Source of the DNA: Pseudomonadota bacterium
GTDB lineage: Bacteria; Pseudomonadota; Gammaproteobacteria; Steroidobacterales; Steroidobacteraceae
DNA length: 38,302 bases
Assembly: GCA_947453225.1 (NCBI GenBank)
Contig: CANGFV010000005.1
Span: 1-38,302 of the forward strand
Direction of reading: 5' to 3'
A program made the position numbers and the translations under genes. Positions 16,580 to 26,614 of this stretch are shown piece by piece. The notes under the pieces are model-generated. The model was not told where the DNA came from. It worked only from the letters and a program-made list of their open reading frames with translations, and made no database searches. How positions within the stretch are numbered: position 1 is the stretch's first letter; every line of letters starts with the position of its first letter.

Positions 16580-17805
16580 ACGTGAGTCACGAAGTTGCCA
16601 AGCAGGGTGTAGCCATTTTTGGTGCTACGGGCAGTATTGGCGTCAACACACTAGATGTAATCGCTCGCCACCCAGATCAATTTAAAGTGGTTGCATTGGC
16701 GGCACATCGTAATGTTTCTCAATTAAAGGCTCAGTGTGTACAGTTCAAGCCGACGTTTGCAGCATTGGTCGATCCGACAGCTGCGCGACAATTAAAAGAA
16801 GAGCTCGCTGGATTAGGTTTATCAACACAGGTGTTATCTGGTGCGGCAGCGCTCGACGAATTAGCGGGACATCCAGATGTGGACTGTGTGATGGCAGCTA
16901 TTGTTGGCGCTGCGGGGCTGAGTTCAACGCTCACAGCTGCTCGTTGTGGTAAGCGTGTCTTATTGGCCAACAAAGAATCCTTGGTGATGTCGGGTGATTT
17001 GTTTATGCAAGCCGTGCATGAGGGCGGCGCGCAGTTGATTCCGATCGATAGTGAGCACAATGCAATCTTTCAGTGTCTACCTGCGGATGGAAAGCCCATT
17101 GATCATTCTCGAAAGGGCGTGAAGCGTTTGTTGTTGACGGCTTCGGGTGGACCTTTCTTGCGCAAATCAGTGGCTGAGTTAGGTGCTGTGACGCCTGATG
17201 AGGCATGCGCCCATCCGCGATGGAAAATGGGACGTAAGATTTCAGTTGATTCGGCCACCATGATGAACAAAGGCTTGGAATTGATTGAAGCTAGTCTGCT
17301 TTTTGGGTTGCCTGCTAGCAAAATTGATGTCGTGGTGCATCCTCAAAGCATTGTCCACTCCATGGTGGAATATCTGGATGGGTCGGTCTTGGCGCAGTTG
17401 GGCAATCCGGATATGCGAACGCCCATTGCTTATGGGCTCAGTTGGCCGGATAGAGTGTCGGCCGGTGTAGAATCGCTTGACTTAGTTCGCGCTGGATCAT
17501 TGGAGTTTGAGGCGCCCGATGAAACTCGATTTCCTTGTTTACGCTTAGCGCGGCAAGCAGCAGAGGCGGGGCGTAGTTATCCAGCGGTACTAAATGCGGC
17601 TAATGAAATTGCTGTCGATGCGTTTTTGAATGGTCGGTTGGGTTTTATGGGCATTGCTTCACTGGTAGAAAAAATCTTGGGCGTACATACGGCGTCTCAG
17701 GTGGAAACACTCGAGCAAGTGATGGCTGTTGATTTGTGGGCGCGAAGTGAAGCTGAGCGTGAATTGGGTCGGGTGCGAATTACGGCTTGTGGGGCTGCGG
17801 TTTAA
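16576..17805 (+). CDS. dxr: 1-Deoxy-D-xylulose 5-phosphate reductoisomerase
   Basis: Converts DXP to MEP in the non-mevalonate isoprenoid pathway, supplying precursors to UppS. The 409-residue protein has the NADPH-binding GATGSIG (16-22), LLANKESLVMSGDLF (about 129-143), metal-binding IDSEHNA (157-163), the loop TASGGPFL, and HPRWKMGRKISVDSATMMNK followed by GLELIEA. ATG 16576 overlaps the cdsA stop. The rseP start follows the stop codon with no spacer. Confidence 0.98.
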   Translation: MNVSHEVAKQGVAIFGATGSIGVNTLDVIARHPDQFKVVALAAHRNVSQLKAQCVQFKPTFAALVDPTAARQLKEELAGLGLSTQVLSGAAALDELAGHPDVDCVMAAIVGAAGLSSTLTAARCGKRVLLANKESLVMSGDLFMQAVHEGGAQLIPIDSEHNAIFQCLPADGKPIDHSRKGVKRLLLTASGGPFLRKSVAELGAVTPDEACAHPRWKMGRKISVDSATMMNKGLELIEASLLFGLPASKIDVVVHPQSIVHSMVEYLDGSVLAQLGNPDMRTPIAYGLSWPDRVSAGVESLDLVRAGSLEFEAPDETRFPCLRLARQAAEAGRSYPAVLNAANEIAVDAFLNGRLGFMGIASLVEKILGVHTASQVETLEQVMAVDLWARSEAERELGRVRITACGAAV

Positions 17806-19188
17806 ATGATTGATTCGGTGTTGTCGCTACTGGGAATGCTCGCTGCCTTTATTGTGGCGATTGGCCTATTGGTGTCGGTACACGAATTTGGTCACTTCTG
17901 GGTCGCGCGTAAATTAGGGATTCGCGTACTTAAATTTTCTATCGGCTTTGGTAAGCCGCTATGGAAGCGCGCATCGAAGGTGGATGGGGTGGAGTACATC
18001 ATTGCCTCTATTCCACTGGGTGGTTATGTGAAGATGTTGGATGAGCGTGAAGGTAATGTGCCTGATGAAGATGCACCTTACAGTTATAACCGCGCGCCGG
18101 TGTGGAAACGCTTGCTAACTCTGCTTGCCGGGCCCTTTGCTAATTTGGCGTTTGCCGTAATTGCTTACTGGGTGCTGTTGTTAATTGGTATTCCTGGGTT
18201 AAAGCCAGTAGTAGGGCAGGTGCAATCCGATTCCATTGCATCTCGTGCAGGTCTGCGCTCTGGTGATTTGATCATGACGGTTCAAGACGAAGCAGTCGTT
18301 ACGCAGACTGATGTACTCATCGGGCTAGTAGCGCATTTGACTGAGGGTGATGTCACTTTGCGTGTGAGTGCCGATCAAGGCCGAAGCGTTACACGTGATG
18401 TGGTCTTGCGTTCAATGTCAAATCGTCCAGAGCTTACCGAACCTGAAACCATGATGCGTGGCATAGGATTTGAGTTTTGGTTGCCGACTATTCCTGCTGT
18501 GATTGATGCAGTGACTCAAGGCGGTTCGGCTGAGAAGGCGGGTCTGCATGCGGGCGATGAGATTCTAGCTATTGCAGGTCAGTCGGTGAATGACTTGACT
18601 GATGTTAGTCGTTTGCTTGCGCCTCTATCGGGTCAACAGATTTTAATCCTAGTGAAGCGGCAACAGTCTGAAATTGAGTTGCCCGTTACGGTGCAGCAAG
18701 ACATGTCCGAAGGTCGTGCAGTGGGTCGCATTGGTGTGCGTATGAAGGCGACTATTGTGATGCCGGATCATATGCGTGCGTTACAAAAATATTCACCTCT
18801 TTCCGCATTGGGTCACGGCGTGAAACAGACTTGGGATACGGCTGCACTGTCGTTCAAAATGATTTGGCGCATGCTGGTTGGTAAGGTGTCCACTAAAAAC
18901 TTGAGTGGCGCAATTAGCATGGTCGAATTTAGCGGTGCCGCTGCACGTCAGGGTGCGCTTGCCTTTATAAACTGGCTGGCACTGATCAGTGTCAGTATCG
19001 GGGTATTTAATTTGCTGCCTATTCCTATGCTGGATGGTGGTCAGGTGCTGTATCAATTGGTGGAACTGGTTAAAGGTAGTCCGATTTCTGAACGTGTACA
19101 GCAGGTCAGTCAACAGGTGGGTATGGCTTTGCTGCTGATGCTATTAAGCTTGACCCTCTACAACGATATTGTGCGGCATTTAGGGTAA
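17806..19188 (+). CDS. rseP: Site-2 intramembrane zinc protease RseP
   Basis: Inner-membrane metalloprotease that cleaves anti-sigma factors in the envelope stress response and also clears signal peptides. The 460-residue sequence shows the zinc motif HEFGH (26-30) in the first helix, FSIGFGKPLWKR, two PDZ domains (about 125-200 and 220-300, the second with AEKAGLHAGDEILAIAGQSV), and the C-terminal membrane motif NLLPIPMLDGGQVLYQL with the third zinc ligand. It directly follows dxr and overlaps bamA by one base. Placement next to bamA and skp fits its envelope-quality role. Confidence 0.97.
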   Translation: MIDSVLSLLGMLAAFIVAIGLLVSVHEFGHFWVARKLGIRVLKFSIGFGKPLWKRASKVDGVEYIIASIPLGGYVKMLDEREGNVPDEDAPYSYNRAPVWKRLLTLLAGPFANLAFAVIAYWVLLLIGIPGLKPVVGQVQSDSIASRAGLRSGDLIMTVQDEAVVTQTDVLIGLVAHLTEGDVTLRVSADQGRSVTRDVVLRSMSNRPELTEPETMMRGIGFEFWLPTIPAVIDAVTQGGSAEKAGLHAGDEILAIAGQSVNDLTDVSRLLAPLSGQQILILVKRQQSEIELPVTVQQDMSEGRAVGRIGVRMKATIVMPDHMRALQKYSPLSALGHGVKQTWDTAALSFKMIWRMLVGKVSTKNLSGAISMVEFSGAAARQGALAFINWLALISVSIGVFNLLPIPMLDGGQVLYQLVELVKGSPISERVQQVSQQVGMALLLMLLSLTLYNDIVRHLG

Positions 19189-21620
19189 TGATGAATCTAC
19201 GTTGGATATTTCAGGCCGCGCTGTTGCTCTTGTTGAGCATGCCTTTGTTTGCTCAAGCAATGGTGTCGAGTTCTGTTGCTGAAAGTAATGTATTCACTGT
19301 TGGCGACATTCGTGTCGAGGGTTTGCAGCGTATCTCTGAAGGCACGGTGTATAACTATTTGCCAGTAAATATTGGCGATCGCTTGACTGCGCAGCGGCGA
19401 ATTGAGGCGATCAAAGCACTGTATGCCACGGGTTTTTTTCGTGACGTCGAGTTGCGTCGTGATGAAGGCACCTTGGTGGTGGCGGTGCTTGAAAGACCTT
19501 CTATTGAAAGTTTTGAACTGAAGGGCAACAAAGACATTAAAAGCGAGGACTTATTGAAGTCGCTTAAATCAGTGGGGCTCTCTGCGGGTAAATCCTTTAA
19601 TCAGTCGACTCTCGATGAAATTAAAGGATTTATTACCGATGAATACTTTTCGAGAGGTAAATATGGCGTGGTGATTGACGCCAAGGTTGACGATTTGCCG
19701 CAAAATCAGGTCAAGGTCACGATCAATATTAATGAGGGCGAGCGCGCCAGAGTGCGTCAAATTAATATTGTGGGGCATCATGCTTTCGATGAAGAAACGA
19801 TTCGAGAAAACTTTGAAATTAAAGCGCCGCATTTGACAACTGTTTTTAAGAAAGACGATCGCTACTCTCGAGAATCGCTCGAAGGCGATCTTGAGAAGCT
19901 TAAGTCGTTTTATATGAATCGTGGCTATGCAAACTTTGAAGTGAATTCAACTCAAGTCACGATTTCGCCAGAAAAAGACGACATGTTCATTACCATCAAT
20001 ATTACTGAAGGTGATGTTTTTAAAGTTGCTGAGGTTAAGTTGGCGGGCAGTCTAATTGTTACTGAGAATGAGTTGCGTCAATTAATTATGGTCAGGTCAG
20101 GGTCGATTTATTCACGGCAGCTAATCACTTCATCGGAAGAGGCAATAAAGATGAGATTGGGTTTAGATGGTTATGCCTTTGCCAAGGTAGAGACCGTGCC
20201 TACGGTAAATAATGAAACCCATGAAGTCACTTTGAGTTTTCTAGTCGATCCAGGTAATCGTGTGTATGTGCATCGAGTAAATTACACTGGTTCTACCTCA
20301 GTGAATGATGAGGTTTTTCGTCGCGATACCCGCCAGCTTGAAGGTGGTTATCTTTCAAATGCTGTATTGGATCGATCAAAGGCGCTGTTGCAGCGTTTGC
20401 CATTCTTAGAGAAAGTCGACACATCAACCACACCTGTACCGGGTTCATCAGATTTGGTGGACGTAGAGTTCAAGATTAAAGAAGGCTTGCCGGGTCAATT
20501 TACCGCCGGTGTGTCTTACTCTGAGACTTATCGGTTGGGAATTAATGCCAGCATTGTGCATACCAATTTCCTAGGTACAGGTGATCGAGTGGCGCTGGAG
20601 ATTGATTCGAGCCGCTACTCAAAAATATATAGTTTTTCGCATACCGATCCTTACTCAACGGTGGATGGTATTGCCCGTACCGTTTCGGTGGCGTATCGAG
20701 ATACCACTCAATTCACTTCTTCATCTTCAGACCTAAAGTCAAAAATGGCTACGGCAGGGCTAATTTTTGGTTATCCATTCAGTGAATATCAAACAGTCAG
20801 ATGGGGATTGAATACTCAGTACACTGACACCTTTACTGGCGCTTCTAGTGCTGAGCAGGCAGTGACGTGGGTGCGTAACAATGGTAAGCCCTATGTTCGT
20901 TATACCTATAGCGGGACGCCCGCGCTGGCCACGCCGTTTTACGGCAATAAGTACATGACTTATGCATTAAGTGCAGGTTGGGGTTATGACTCGCTTAACC
21001 GCGCATTGTTTGCGGATCGTGGTTCACGGCATCAGCTGAATTTGGCCTATACCTTGCCCTTTAGTGATGTGAACTATCTACAAGCTAATTACACCATGGT
21101 GCAGTTGGTGCCGTTGGGTAATACATTTACTATGCTGTTTAATGGTGAAGTGAGCTATGCGCAGGCGGTGGGCGGAACTCACTCGGTGCCACCATTTCTG
21201 AATAGCTATGCGGGTGGGCCTACTTCTGTTCGAGGCTATCGCGAAAGTTTCTTGGGTCCGCGCGACACTTATGGCAGCCCTTATGGTGGCAATCTGCGTA
21301 CCGTCTTGCAGACTGAATTGTTACTGCCAATGCCTGAGAAGTGGCGTAATAGCGCGCGGTTCAGTCTGTTTTATGATGTGGGCAATGTATTCTCGACAGA
21401 GAACGTACAATTTTTCGGTCAGGATGCGTTAACCCCTGTTGACTATAAATTTAGTGTCAAACAGTTGAAGCAGTCTACGGGTGTCGCAGTGCAATGGTTG
21501 GCGCCTTTGGGTATCTTCAGATTTAGCTATGCGGTTCCGTTGAATGCCAAGAGTGGTGACCCAATTCGGTTTGATGATGAAAAAGAATATTTCCAGTTCT
21601 CAATTGGCCAGGCTTTTTAA
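19188..21620 (+). CDS. bamA: Outer-membrane protein assembly factor BamA
   Basis: Core of the BAM complex that inserts beta-barrel proteins into the outer membrane. The 810-residue protein has a signal peptide (about 1-24, ending AQA), five POTRA domains (about 36-440, starting FTVGDIRVEGLQRISEGTVY) and a 16-strand barrel. The conserved VRGY variant of the VRGF lid motif lies in GGPTSVRGYRESFLGPRD, and the chain ends with aromatic Phe (QFSIGQAF). Its ATG overlaps the rseP stop; a second ATG follows immediately and could also serve. Confidence 0.98.
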   Translation: MMNLRWIFQAALLLLLSMPLFAQAMVSSSVAESNVFTVGDIRVEGLQRISEGTVYNYLPVNIGDRLTAQRRIEAIKALYATGFFRDVELRRDEGTLVVAVLERPSIESFELKGNKDIKSEDLLKSLKSVGLSAGKSFNQSTLDEIKGFITDEYFSRGKYGVVIDAKVDDLPQNQVKVTININEGERARVRQINIVGHHAFDEETIRENFEIKAPHLTTVFKKDDRYSRESLEGDLEKLKSFYMNRGYANFEVNSTQVTISPEKDDMFITINITEGDVFKVAEVKLAGSLIVTENELRQLIMVRSGSIYSRQLITSSEEAIKMRLGLDGYAFAKVETVPTVNNETHEVTLSFLVDPGNRVYVHRVNYTGSTSVNDEVFRRDTRQLEGGYLSNAVLDRSKALLQRLPFLEKVDTSTTPVPGSSDLVDVEFKIKEGLPGQFTAGVSYSETYRLGINASIVHTNFLGTGDRVALEIDSSRYSKIYSFSHTDPYSTVDGIARTVSVAYRDTTQFTSSSSDLKSKMATAGLIFGYPFSEYQTVRWGLNTQYTDTFTGASSAEQAVTWVRNNGKPYVRYTYSGTPALATPFYGNKYMTYALSAGWGYDSLNRALFADRGSRHQLNLAYTLPFSDVNYLQANYTMVQLVPLGNTFTMLFNGEVSYAQAVGGTHSVPPFLNSYAGGPTSVRGYRESFLGPRDTYGSPYGGNLRTVLQTELLLPMPEKWRNSARFSLFYDVGNVFSTENVQFFGQDALTPVDYKFSVKQLKQSTGVAVQWLAPLGIFRFSYAVPLNAKSGDPIRFDDEKEYFQFSIGQAF

Positions 21621-21647
21621 TTGCATTTACTGCTAAGAGGATTTTTT

Positions 21648-22250
21648 ATGTCTTTAGTTTCTATTCGTAAACTACACGCTGCCTGTGTTGCACTTGCAAT
21701 GTTGGTTGCGGGCACGGCTCATGCCGAGTTGAAGATTGGCGTTGCTGATTTTCAGCGGTTGTTAGAAGAATCTCCTCAGGCTAAGGCGGCAGGCCAAGTG
21801 TTGCAAACCGAATTTGCGCCACGTCAAAGAGAGTTGCAGCAAAAAGAAAAAGATCTACAAACCAAAGCAGAAAAGCTAAATCGCGATGCGGCAATTATGT
21901 CTGAAAAAGAATTGGCAGCACTCAAGAAAGAATTGACCAATGGTCAAACTGATTTGCAAAGAGATGGTGAGTCATTCAGTGAGGAAGTCACTGCTCGCCG
22001 TAATGAAGAGTTGACCAAGCTGCAGAATTTATTGATCGGTGAAGTTGCGGGGTTTGCCAAAGAAGGCGGGTATGACTTGGTTGTGCCGACGAGTTTGGTG
22101 CTATTCAATAAAGATACCTACAATGTGACCACTCAGTTGCTCACTTATTTGCAGTCACGTCCTTTGGCTGCACCTCCGGTTGCAGCCACCAAGCCCGCAA
22201 CCACCGCGCCCAAAGCTGCTGCTTCTAGCGCTAAGCCCGTGGCAAAGTAA
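21648..22250 (+). CDS. skp: Periplasmic chaperone Skp/OmpH family
   Basis: Holds unfolded outer-membrane proteins during transit to BamA. ATG 21648 has AGAGGA at about 21636-21641 and gives a signal peptide (about residues 1-26, ending AHA before ELKIGVADF). The 200-residue product has the Skp pattern: a short strand segment (KIGVADFQRLLEESPQAKAA) and then a long heptad-rich coiled-coil region (about 50-125, rich in Lys/Glu/Gln), returning to YDLVVPTSLVLFNK. The C-terminal 40 residues are an Ala/Pro/Lys-rich tail beyond the usual Skp end. Genes bamA-skp-lpxD are a standard neighbourhood. Confidence 0.94.
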   Translation: MSLVSIRKLHAACVALAMLVAGTAHAELKIGVADFQRLLEESPQAKAAGQVLQTEFAPRQRELQQKEKDLQTKAEKLNRDAAIMSEKELAALKKELTNGQTDLQRDGESFSEEVTARRNEELTKLQNLLIGEVAGFAKEGGYDLVVPTSLVLFNKDTYNVTTQLLTYLQSRPLAAPPVAATKPATTAPKAAASSAKPVAK

Positions 22251-22262
22251 GAGGCCAAAAGA

Positions 22263-23312
22263 TTGAGCAATCGCGGCATCAGTCTTGGTGAGCTGGCAGT
22301 ACGTTTTGGTTGTACGCTGAAAGGTGATCCTGCGCTCATGGTGTGCCGTGTGGCCTCATTAGAGACGGCCTCTTCAGATGCCGTCTCGTTTCTGGCTAAT
22401 GCCAAGTACAAATCATATTTGAGTCAGACTCGCGCTGGTGTTGTGGTGCTAGATGCCGCCAGTGCCGATGAATGTTCAGTGCCGGCGCTCATTAGCAAGA
22501 ACCCATATCTAACTTACGCGCGTGTCGCATCGATCTTGCATCCCTTGCCAAGGTATCCAGCAGGTATTCATGCTACGGCTGTAGTAGATCCGTCGGCGAT
22601 GATTAGCGCTGATGTACACATTGGTGCGCATGTGGTTGTTGGAGCCGGATGTGTAATTGGTGCGCGTGCAGCCATTTATCCCGGATGCGTGCTAGGTGAA
22701 CGAGTAACTATTGGTGCGGATACGCGGTTAATGGCCAATGTCACGCTCTGTGATGACAGCTTGATTGGTGAGCGTTGCATCATAAATCCCAATGCTGTAA
22801 TTGGCTCTGAGGGTTTTGGCTTTGCGCCTAATGGCGCGCTGGGATGGGTTAAGGTTCCGCAGGTCGGGAAGGTTAGAATTGGTAATGATGTTGAAATCGG
22901 TGCCAGTACTACGATTGACCGCGGTGCCATTGAAGATACCGTCATTGAAGATGGTGTTAAGTTAGATAATCAGATTCAGGTTGCTCACAACGTTCACATT
23001 GGTGCACATACTGCCATTGCTGCCTGCGTAGGTATTTCTGGAAGTACCACGATTGGTCGCCACTGTATGATTGCTGGTCAGGTAGGCATTGCCGGCCATC
23101 TGACAATTTGCGATAACGTGGTGATCACTGGTAAGAGTTTGGTCTCGGCGTCTATTCGAAAACCTGGGGTATATTCCGGTTCGCTGCATGTGGAAGATGC
23201 AAATAAGTTCCGTCGGAATGCTGCGCGTTTTGCTAAGTTAGATGAATTGGCCAAGACTGTGCGGCGTTTGTCTCAGCAGCAGGGCGGTGCTGCCGATGAT
23301 GAAGAAAGGTAA
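22263..23312 (+). CDS. lpxD: UDP-3-O-acylglucosamine N-acyltransferase LpxD
   Basis: Third step of lipid A synthesis: N-acylation of UDP-3-O-acylglucosamine by acyl-ACP. The 349-residue protein has the N-terminal uridine-binding domain (to about 100), then hexapeptide repeats forming a left-handed beta helix (about 101-300) with NPNAVIGSEGFGFAPN and the catalytic His in VAHNVHIG (His 242). TTG 22263 is the start, supported by GAGG at 22250-22253 and the usual N-terminus (ISLGELAVRFG). No in-frame ATG is suitably placed. The 54-bp gap to fabZ is AT-rich and shows no clear signal. Confidence 0.97.
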   Translation: MSNRGISLGELAVRFGCTLKGDPALMVCRVASLETASSDAVSFLANAKYKSYLSQTRAGVVVLDAASADECSVPALISKNPYLTYARVASILHPLPRYPAGIHATAVVDPSAMISADVHIGAHVVVGAGCVIGARAAIYPGCVLGERVTIGADTRLMANVTLCDDSLIGERCIINPNAVIGSEGFGFAPNGALGWVKVPQVGKVRIGNDVEIGASTTIDRGAIEDTVIEDGVKLDNQIQVAHNVHIGAHTAIAACVGISGSTTIGRHCMIAGQVGIAGHLTICDNVVITGKSLVSASIRKPGVYSGSLHVEDANKFRRNAARFAKLDELAKTVRRLSQQQGGAADDEER

Positions 23313-23366
23313 GATGGCGATAAGATTTAAGAATGAGAATGACTGATTTTAGAGATAGATATTAAG

Positions 23367-23855
23367 ATGACTCAAAATACTAATCAGAGTGCTGAAACGA
23401 ATACCCCCACTAATGCTGTAGACATTTTGGAAGTGATGCGTCGGCTGCCACACCGCTATCCGTTGTTGTTAGTGGATCGTGTGCTCGATGTGCAGCCAGG
23501 TAAGTCGATTGTTGCGCTTAAAAATTTAACGATTAATGAGCAGTTTTTTCAGGGGCATTTTCCTGGGAATCCAGTCATGCCTGGGGTGCTGATGTTAGAG
23601 GCCTTGGCGCAAGCTGCGGGGCTGTTAGCGTTCATTACTGAAAACGTATATCCAGATCAGGTGTCGCAATTTTATTTTGCAGGCATTGATGAGGTGCGTT
23701 TTCGTAAGCCTGTCAGGCCCGGCGATCAATTGATTTTAAAAGCAGATGTACAGCGCATTATGCGTGGGATATGGAAGTATCAAACTGTTGCTGAAGTGGA
23801 AGGTGCGGAAGTGTGTTCCTGCTCTATGATGATTTCTGTGGGCACTAAGAAGTAA
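23367..23855 (+). CDS. fabZ: 3-Hydroxyacyl-ACP dehydratase FabZ
   Basis: Dehydrates 3-hydroxyacyl-ACP in type II fatty acid synthesis, competing with LpxA/LpxD for the same acyl-ACPs. Hot-dog fold; catalytic His 64 and Glu 78 in GHFPGNPVMPGVLMLEALAQ. Other family marks are LPHRYPLLLVDRV and the C-terminal VAEVEGAEVCSCSMMIS. It has 162 residues because of about 15 polar N-terminal residues beyond the common length; a downstream start is not obvious. It lies between lpxD and lpxA as usual. Confidence 0.97.
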   Translation: MTQNTNQSAETNTPTNAVDILEVMRRLPHRYPLLLVDRVLDVQPGKSIVALKNLTINEQFFQGHFPGNPVMPGVLMLEALAQAAGLLAFITENVYPDQVSQFYFAGIDEVRFRKPVRPGDQLILKADVQRIMRGIWKYQTVAEVEGAEVCSCSMMISVGTKK

Positions 23856-23881
23856 TTAGCGACTTTAATTCCGGTAGTTCT

Positions 23882-24655
23882 ATGGCTATTCATCCCACTG
23901 CGATTGTCTCTTCTGCTGCAACACTAGCATCCAATGTTGAAGTGGGTGCGTATAGCATTATTGGTGATCATGTAGATATTGGTTCAGGTTGTAAGGTTGG
24001 GTCTCATGTGGTTATTAATGGCCCAACTAAAATTGGCTGTGATAATCAGTTCTTTCAGTTTTCATCAATTGGTGATGCGCCACAAGACCATAGTTATAAG
24101 GGCGAGGCCACTCGTTTAGAGATTGGTGATCGCAATATCTTTCGCGAGTGTGTCACTATAAATCGCGGCACGACTAAACAAGACTGGGTGACACGTATTG
24201 GTTCGGATAACTTGTTTCTAGCTTATTCGCATGTGGCACATGATTGTACTGTCGGCAGTCACAATGTGTTTTCCAATGCGGTTGGTTTGGCGGGCCATGT
24301 TGAAGTGGGTGACTGGGTTATTTTTGGTGCCTATTCTGGTGTGCATCAGTTTGCCAAGATTGGTTCGCATGCGTTTCTGGCGAATAACACTGCAGCGACC
24401 TACGATATTCCGCCATATTTCACTGCCGAAGGGCGTCCTGCCGTGCCTCGTATCGTCAATGAAATTGGTTTGAAGCGTCGTGGATTTACAGAGCAACAGG
24501 TTCGTAACATTCGCAATGCGTTTCGTGTGTTGTATCGTTCTAAGTTGAAGTTAGACGAAGCCACGGAACAATTGAAGTCGATTGCCCAGAGTCAACCTGA
24601 AGTTCAGCTTATTGTTGATTTTCTTGCTCGCAGTCAGCGTGGCATTGCTCGATAA
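23882..24655 (+). CDS. lpxA: UDP-N-acetylglucosamine O-acyltransferase LpxA
   Basis: First step of lipid A synthesis, transferring 3-hydroxyacyl from ACP to UDP-GlcNAc. The 257-residue protein begins with hexapeptide repeats (IHPTAIVSSAATLASNVEVG) forming a beta helix up to about 190. It carries the catalytic His 120 in YSHVAHDCTVG and SIGDAPQDHSYKGE near residue 62, and ends in a helical domain (GLKRRGFTEQQVRNIRNAFR). ATG 23882 gives the exact family N-terminus, though the ribosome site is weak. Confidence 0.98.
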   Translation: MAIHPTAIVSSAATLASNVEVGAYSIIGDHVDIGSGCKVGSHVVINGPTKIGCDNQFFQFSSIGDAPQDHSYKGEATRLEIGDRNIFRECVTINRGTTKQDWVTRIGSDNLFLAYSHVAHDCTVGSHNVFSNAVGLAGHVEVGDWVIFGAYSGVHQFAKIGSHAFLANNTAATYDIPPYFTAEGRPAVPRIVNEIGLKRRGFTEQQVRNIRNAFRVLYRSKLKLDEATEQLKSIAQSQPEVQLIVDFLARSQRGIAR

Positions 24656-24675
24656 ATCGTTCTGGGTGCTTGCAC

Positions 24676-25848
24676 ATGACTGAATCGTGCAGCAATTTAG
24701 TTTCTCCGCGTATAGCTATCGTTGTTGGTGAGCAGTCGGGCGATAACTTGGGCGCGGCGCTGATCAATTCATTGCGTCAACAATTTCCCAAAGCGAAATT
24801 TTTTGGTATTACCGGTCCGTGTATGATAGCGGCTGGCTGTGAGTCATGGGAATCGGCAGACGAGCTTGCGGTGATGGGTCTGTTTGAAGTGTTACCACAT
24901 TTATGGCGTTTGTTGCAGTTGCGTCGTCGGCTTATTAGTCGCTTATTGGCAGATCCTCCAGATGTTTATATTGGTATAGACGCTAAAGAATTTAATTTAA
25001 GCGTGGAACGCAGGTTGAAGGCTGCGGGTATTCGCACTGTTCAGTATGTCAGTCCTCAGGTCTGGGCGTGGCGTCAGGGACGCGTTAAAAAAATCGCTGA
25101 TGCAGTTGATCTGATGCTGTGTTTATTGCCATTTGAGCCTAAGTTTTATCAACAGCATTGTGTTCAGGCGCGTTTTGTTGGCCATCCACTTGCGGATCAA
25201 ATTCCGATGCATACTGATCGTACTGCCGCTCGGACTGCTTTGGGGTTGCCGTTAGACATTGCTTGTGTGGCGGTTCTGCCTGGCAGTCGTCACGGTGAGG
25301 TCACTCGGTTAGGGGATGATTTTGCGCAGACCATTGCGTGGTTGATTCAGCAGCAGCCTTCGATGTGCTTTGTAGCGCCCATGGCGAATATACAAGTAAA
25401 ACGTGTGTTTACTTCTGCCCTAGAGCGTGCAGGGGTGCTATCTAAAGTATTGTTACTTGATGGTCAGTCACAACAAGCAATGATTGCGAGCGATGTCATA
25501 TTGCTTGCCTCGGGAACGGCAACCCTTGAAGCTACTTTGATTAAGCGACCTATGGTGGTTGCCTATCGTTTAAGTCAATTAACCACTTGGTTACTGAAAG
25601 GTTTACGTATGGTTAAGACGGCTTACTTTTCGCAGCCCAATTTACTAGCGAATAAGCCGTTGGTGCCTGAGTATTTCAATGAGCAAGTACGCGCTGAAGT
25701 TTTGGGGCCTGCAATACTGAAACAATTGCAACGACCTGATCGCAGTGTATTAGAGGCTGAATTCCTAAGTATTCATGAGCAGTTACGGCAGCGTGCCAGT
25801 GAGCAAGCTGCTCGTGCGGTAGCTGAGCTGTTACAGCAAAAGGCTTGA
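24676..25848 (+). CDS. lpxB: Lipid-A-disaccharide synthase LpxB
   Basis: Condenses UDP-diacylglucosamine with lipid X to form the lipid A disaccharide; peripheral membrane glycosyltransferase. ATG 24676 follows GGGTG by about eight bases and gives 390 residues; a TTG two codons upstream is less likely. Motifs: [15 protein letters not shown] near the N-terminus, [36 protein letters not shown], and the sugar-nucleotide region [20 protein letters not shown]. The end meets the rnhB start region without a spacer. Confidence 0.97.
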   Translation: MTESCSNLVSPRIAIVVGEQSGDNLGAALINSLRQQFPKAKFFGITGPCMIAAGCESWESADELAVMGLFEVLPHLWRLLQLRRRLISRLLADPPDVYIGIDAKEFNLSVERRLKAAGIRTVQYVSPQVWAWRQGRVKKIADAVDLMLCLLPFEPKFYQQHCVQARFVGHPLADQIPMHTDRTAARTALGLPLDIACVAVLPGSRHGEVTRLGDDFAQTIAWLIQQQPSMCFVAPMANIQVKRVFTSALERAGVLSKVLLLDGQSQQAMIASDVILLASGTATLEATLIKRPMVVAYRLSQLTTWLLKGLRMVKTAYFSQPNLLANKPLVPEYFNEQVRAEVLGPAILKQLQRPDRSVLEAEFLSIHEQLRQRASEQAARAVAELLQQKA

Positions 25849-25859
25849 TAAAAGCGGTA

Positions 25860-26465
25860 ATGGTCGAATCTAGGCTAATTATCGGTGTTGATGAAGCGGG
25901 GCGTGGACCGCTGGCAGGGCCTGTCATGGCGGCGGCAGTCATCCTTAATCCGTTGCGGCCGATTGATGGATTGAATGACTCTAAAAAATTATCTGAAAAG
26001 CAGCGAGATGAGTTGGCACCGATTATTTGTCAGCGTGCGCTGGCATGGTCGGTAGCATCGGCTTCGGTGGCTGAGATCGATTCGATTAATATTTTACAGG
26101 CTACTTTTTTAGCCATGCGCCGTGCCTTACTTGCTTTACAGATTCCAATTCAACACCAGTCAGTCTCTTTGCATTTACAGGTTGATGGTAATAAGTTGCC
26201 TGACTTGCAGGCGCTACCTTTCCAGTGTACCGCCGAAGCCGTTGTCGGGGGTGATGCGCTCATTTCACAAATTAGTGCGGCATCGATTTTGGCCAAAGTC
26301 ACGCGCGATGGCTTTATGCATGAATTGCATCAGCGTTATCCTGTGTATGGATTCGCTAAACACAAAGGCTATGGAACCGCCGGACATCTGCAGGCATTAA
26401 GGCAGCATGGAATCTGTTCGGAACATCGCCGCAGCTTTGCGCCCATCCGTGCGTTGATTGCCTGA
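25860..26465 (+). CDS. rnhB: Ribonuclease HII
   Basis: Cuts RNA in RNA-DNA hybrids and at single misincorporated ribonucleotides. The 201-residue form from ATG 25860 starts directly before the catalytic motif ([16 protein letters not shown], Asp 11 and Glu 12). A TTG at 25845 overlapping lpxB would add five residues and cannot be excluded. Further marks are [31 protein letters not shown] and [14 protein letters not shown]. It is the last gene of the envelope unit. The 149-bp gap to the next gene has only a weak hairpin (GCAGCT at 26469-26474 with AGCTGC at 26484-26489) and an AT-rich patch near 26550-26585. Confidence 0.96.
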   Translation: MVESRLIIGVDEAGRGPLAGPVMAAAVILNPLRPIDGLNDSKKLSEKQRDELAPIICQRALAWSVASASVAEIDSINILQATFLAMRRALLALQIPIQHQSVSLHLQVDGNKLPDLQALPFQCTAEAVVGGDALISQISAASILAKVTRDGFMHELHQRYPVYGFAKHKGYGTAGHLQALRQHGICSEHRRSFAPIRALIA

Positions 26466-26614
26466 GCCGCAGCTAACACGCTAAGCTGCCGGCTTTGCTG
26501 ATGTGTGCTACTTGCGGTTCGCTGCGATTGATCTATGGCGATAACCCATGTTGATAACGATTTATTCATATATTTCTCTTAATACGGGAATGCTTCTGTC
26601 TTCTGGAGTTGGGT

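Noticed and set aside
26551-26574. TTGATA...TATATT as promoter of the efflux operon
   Set aside because: Spacing of 12 bp is too short for a normal sigma-70 promoter; no better pair was found by eye.
26466-26614. A regulator gene for the efflux pump in the gap after rnhB
   Set aside because: The gap is too short for a TetR or LysR gene and no frame there looks coding.
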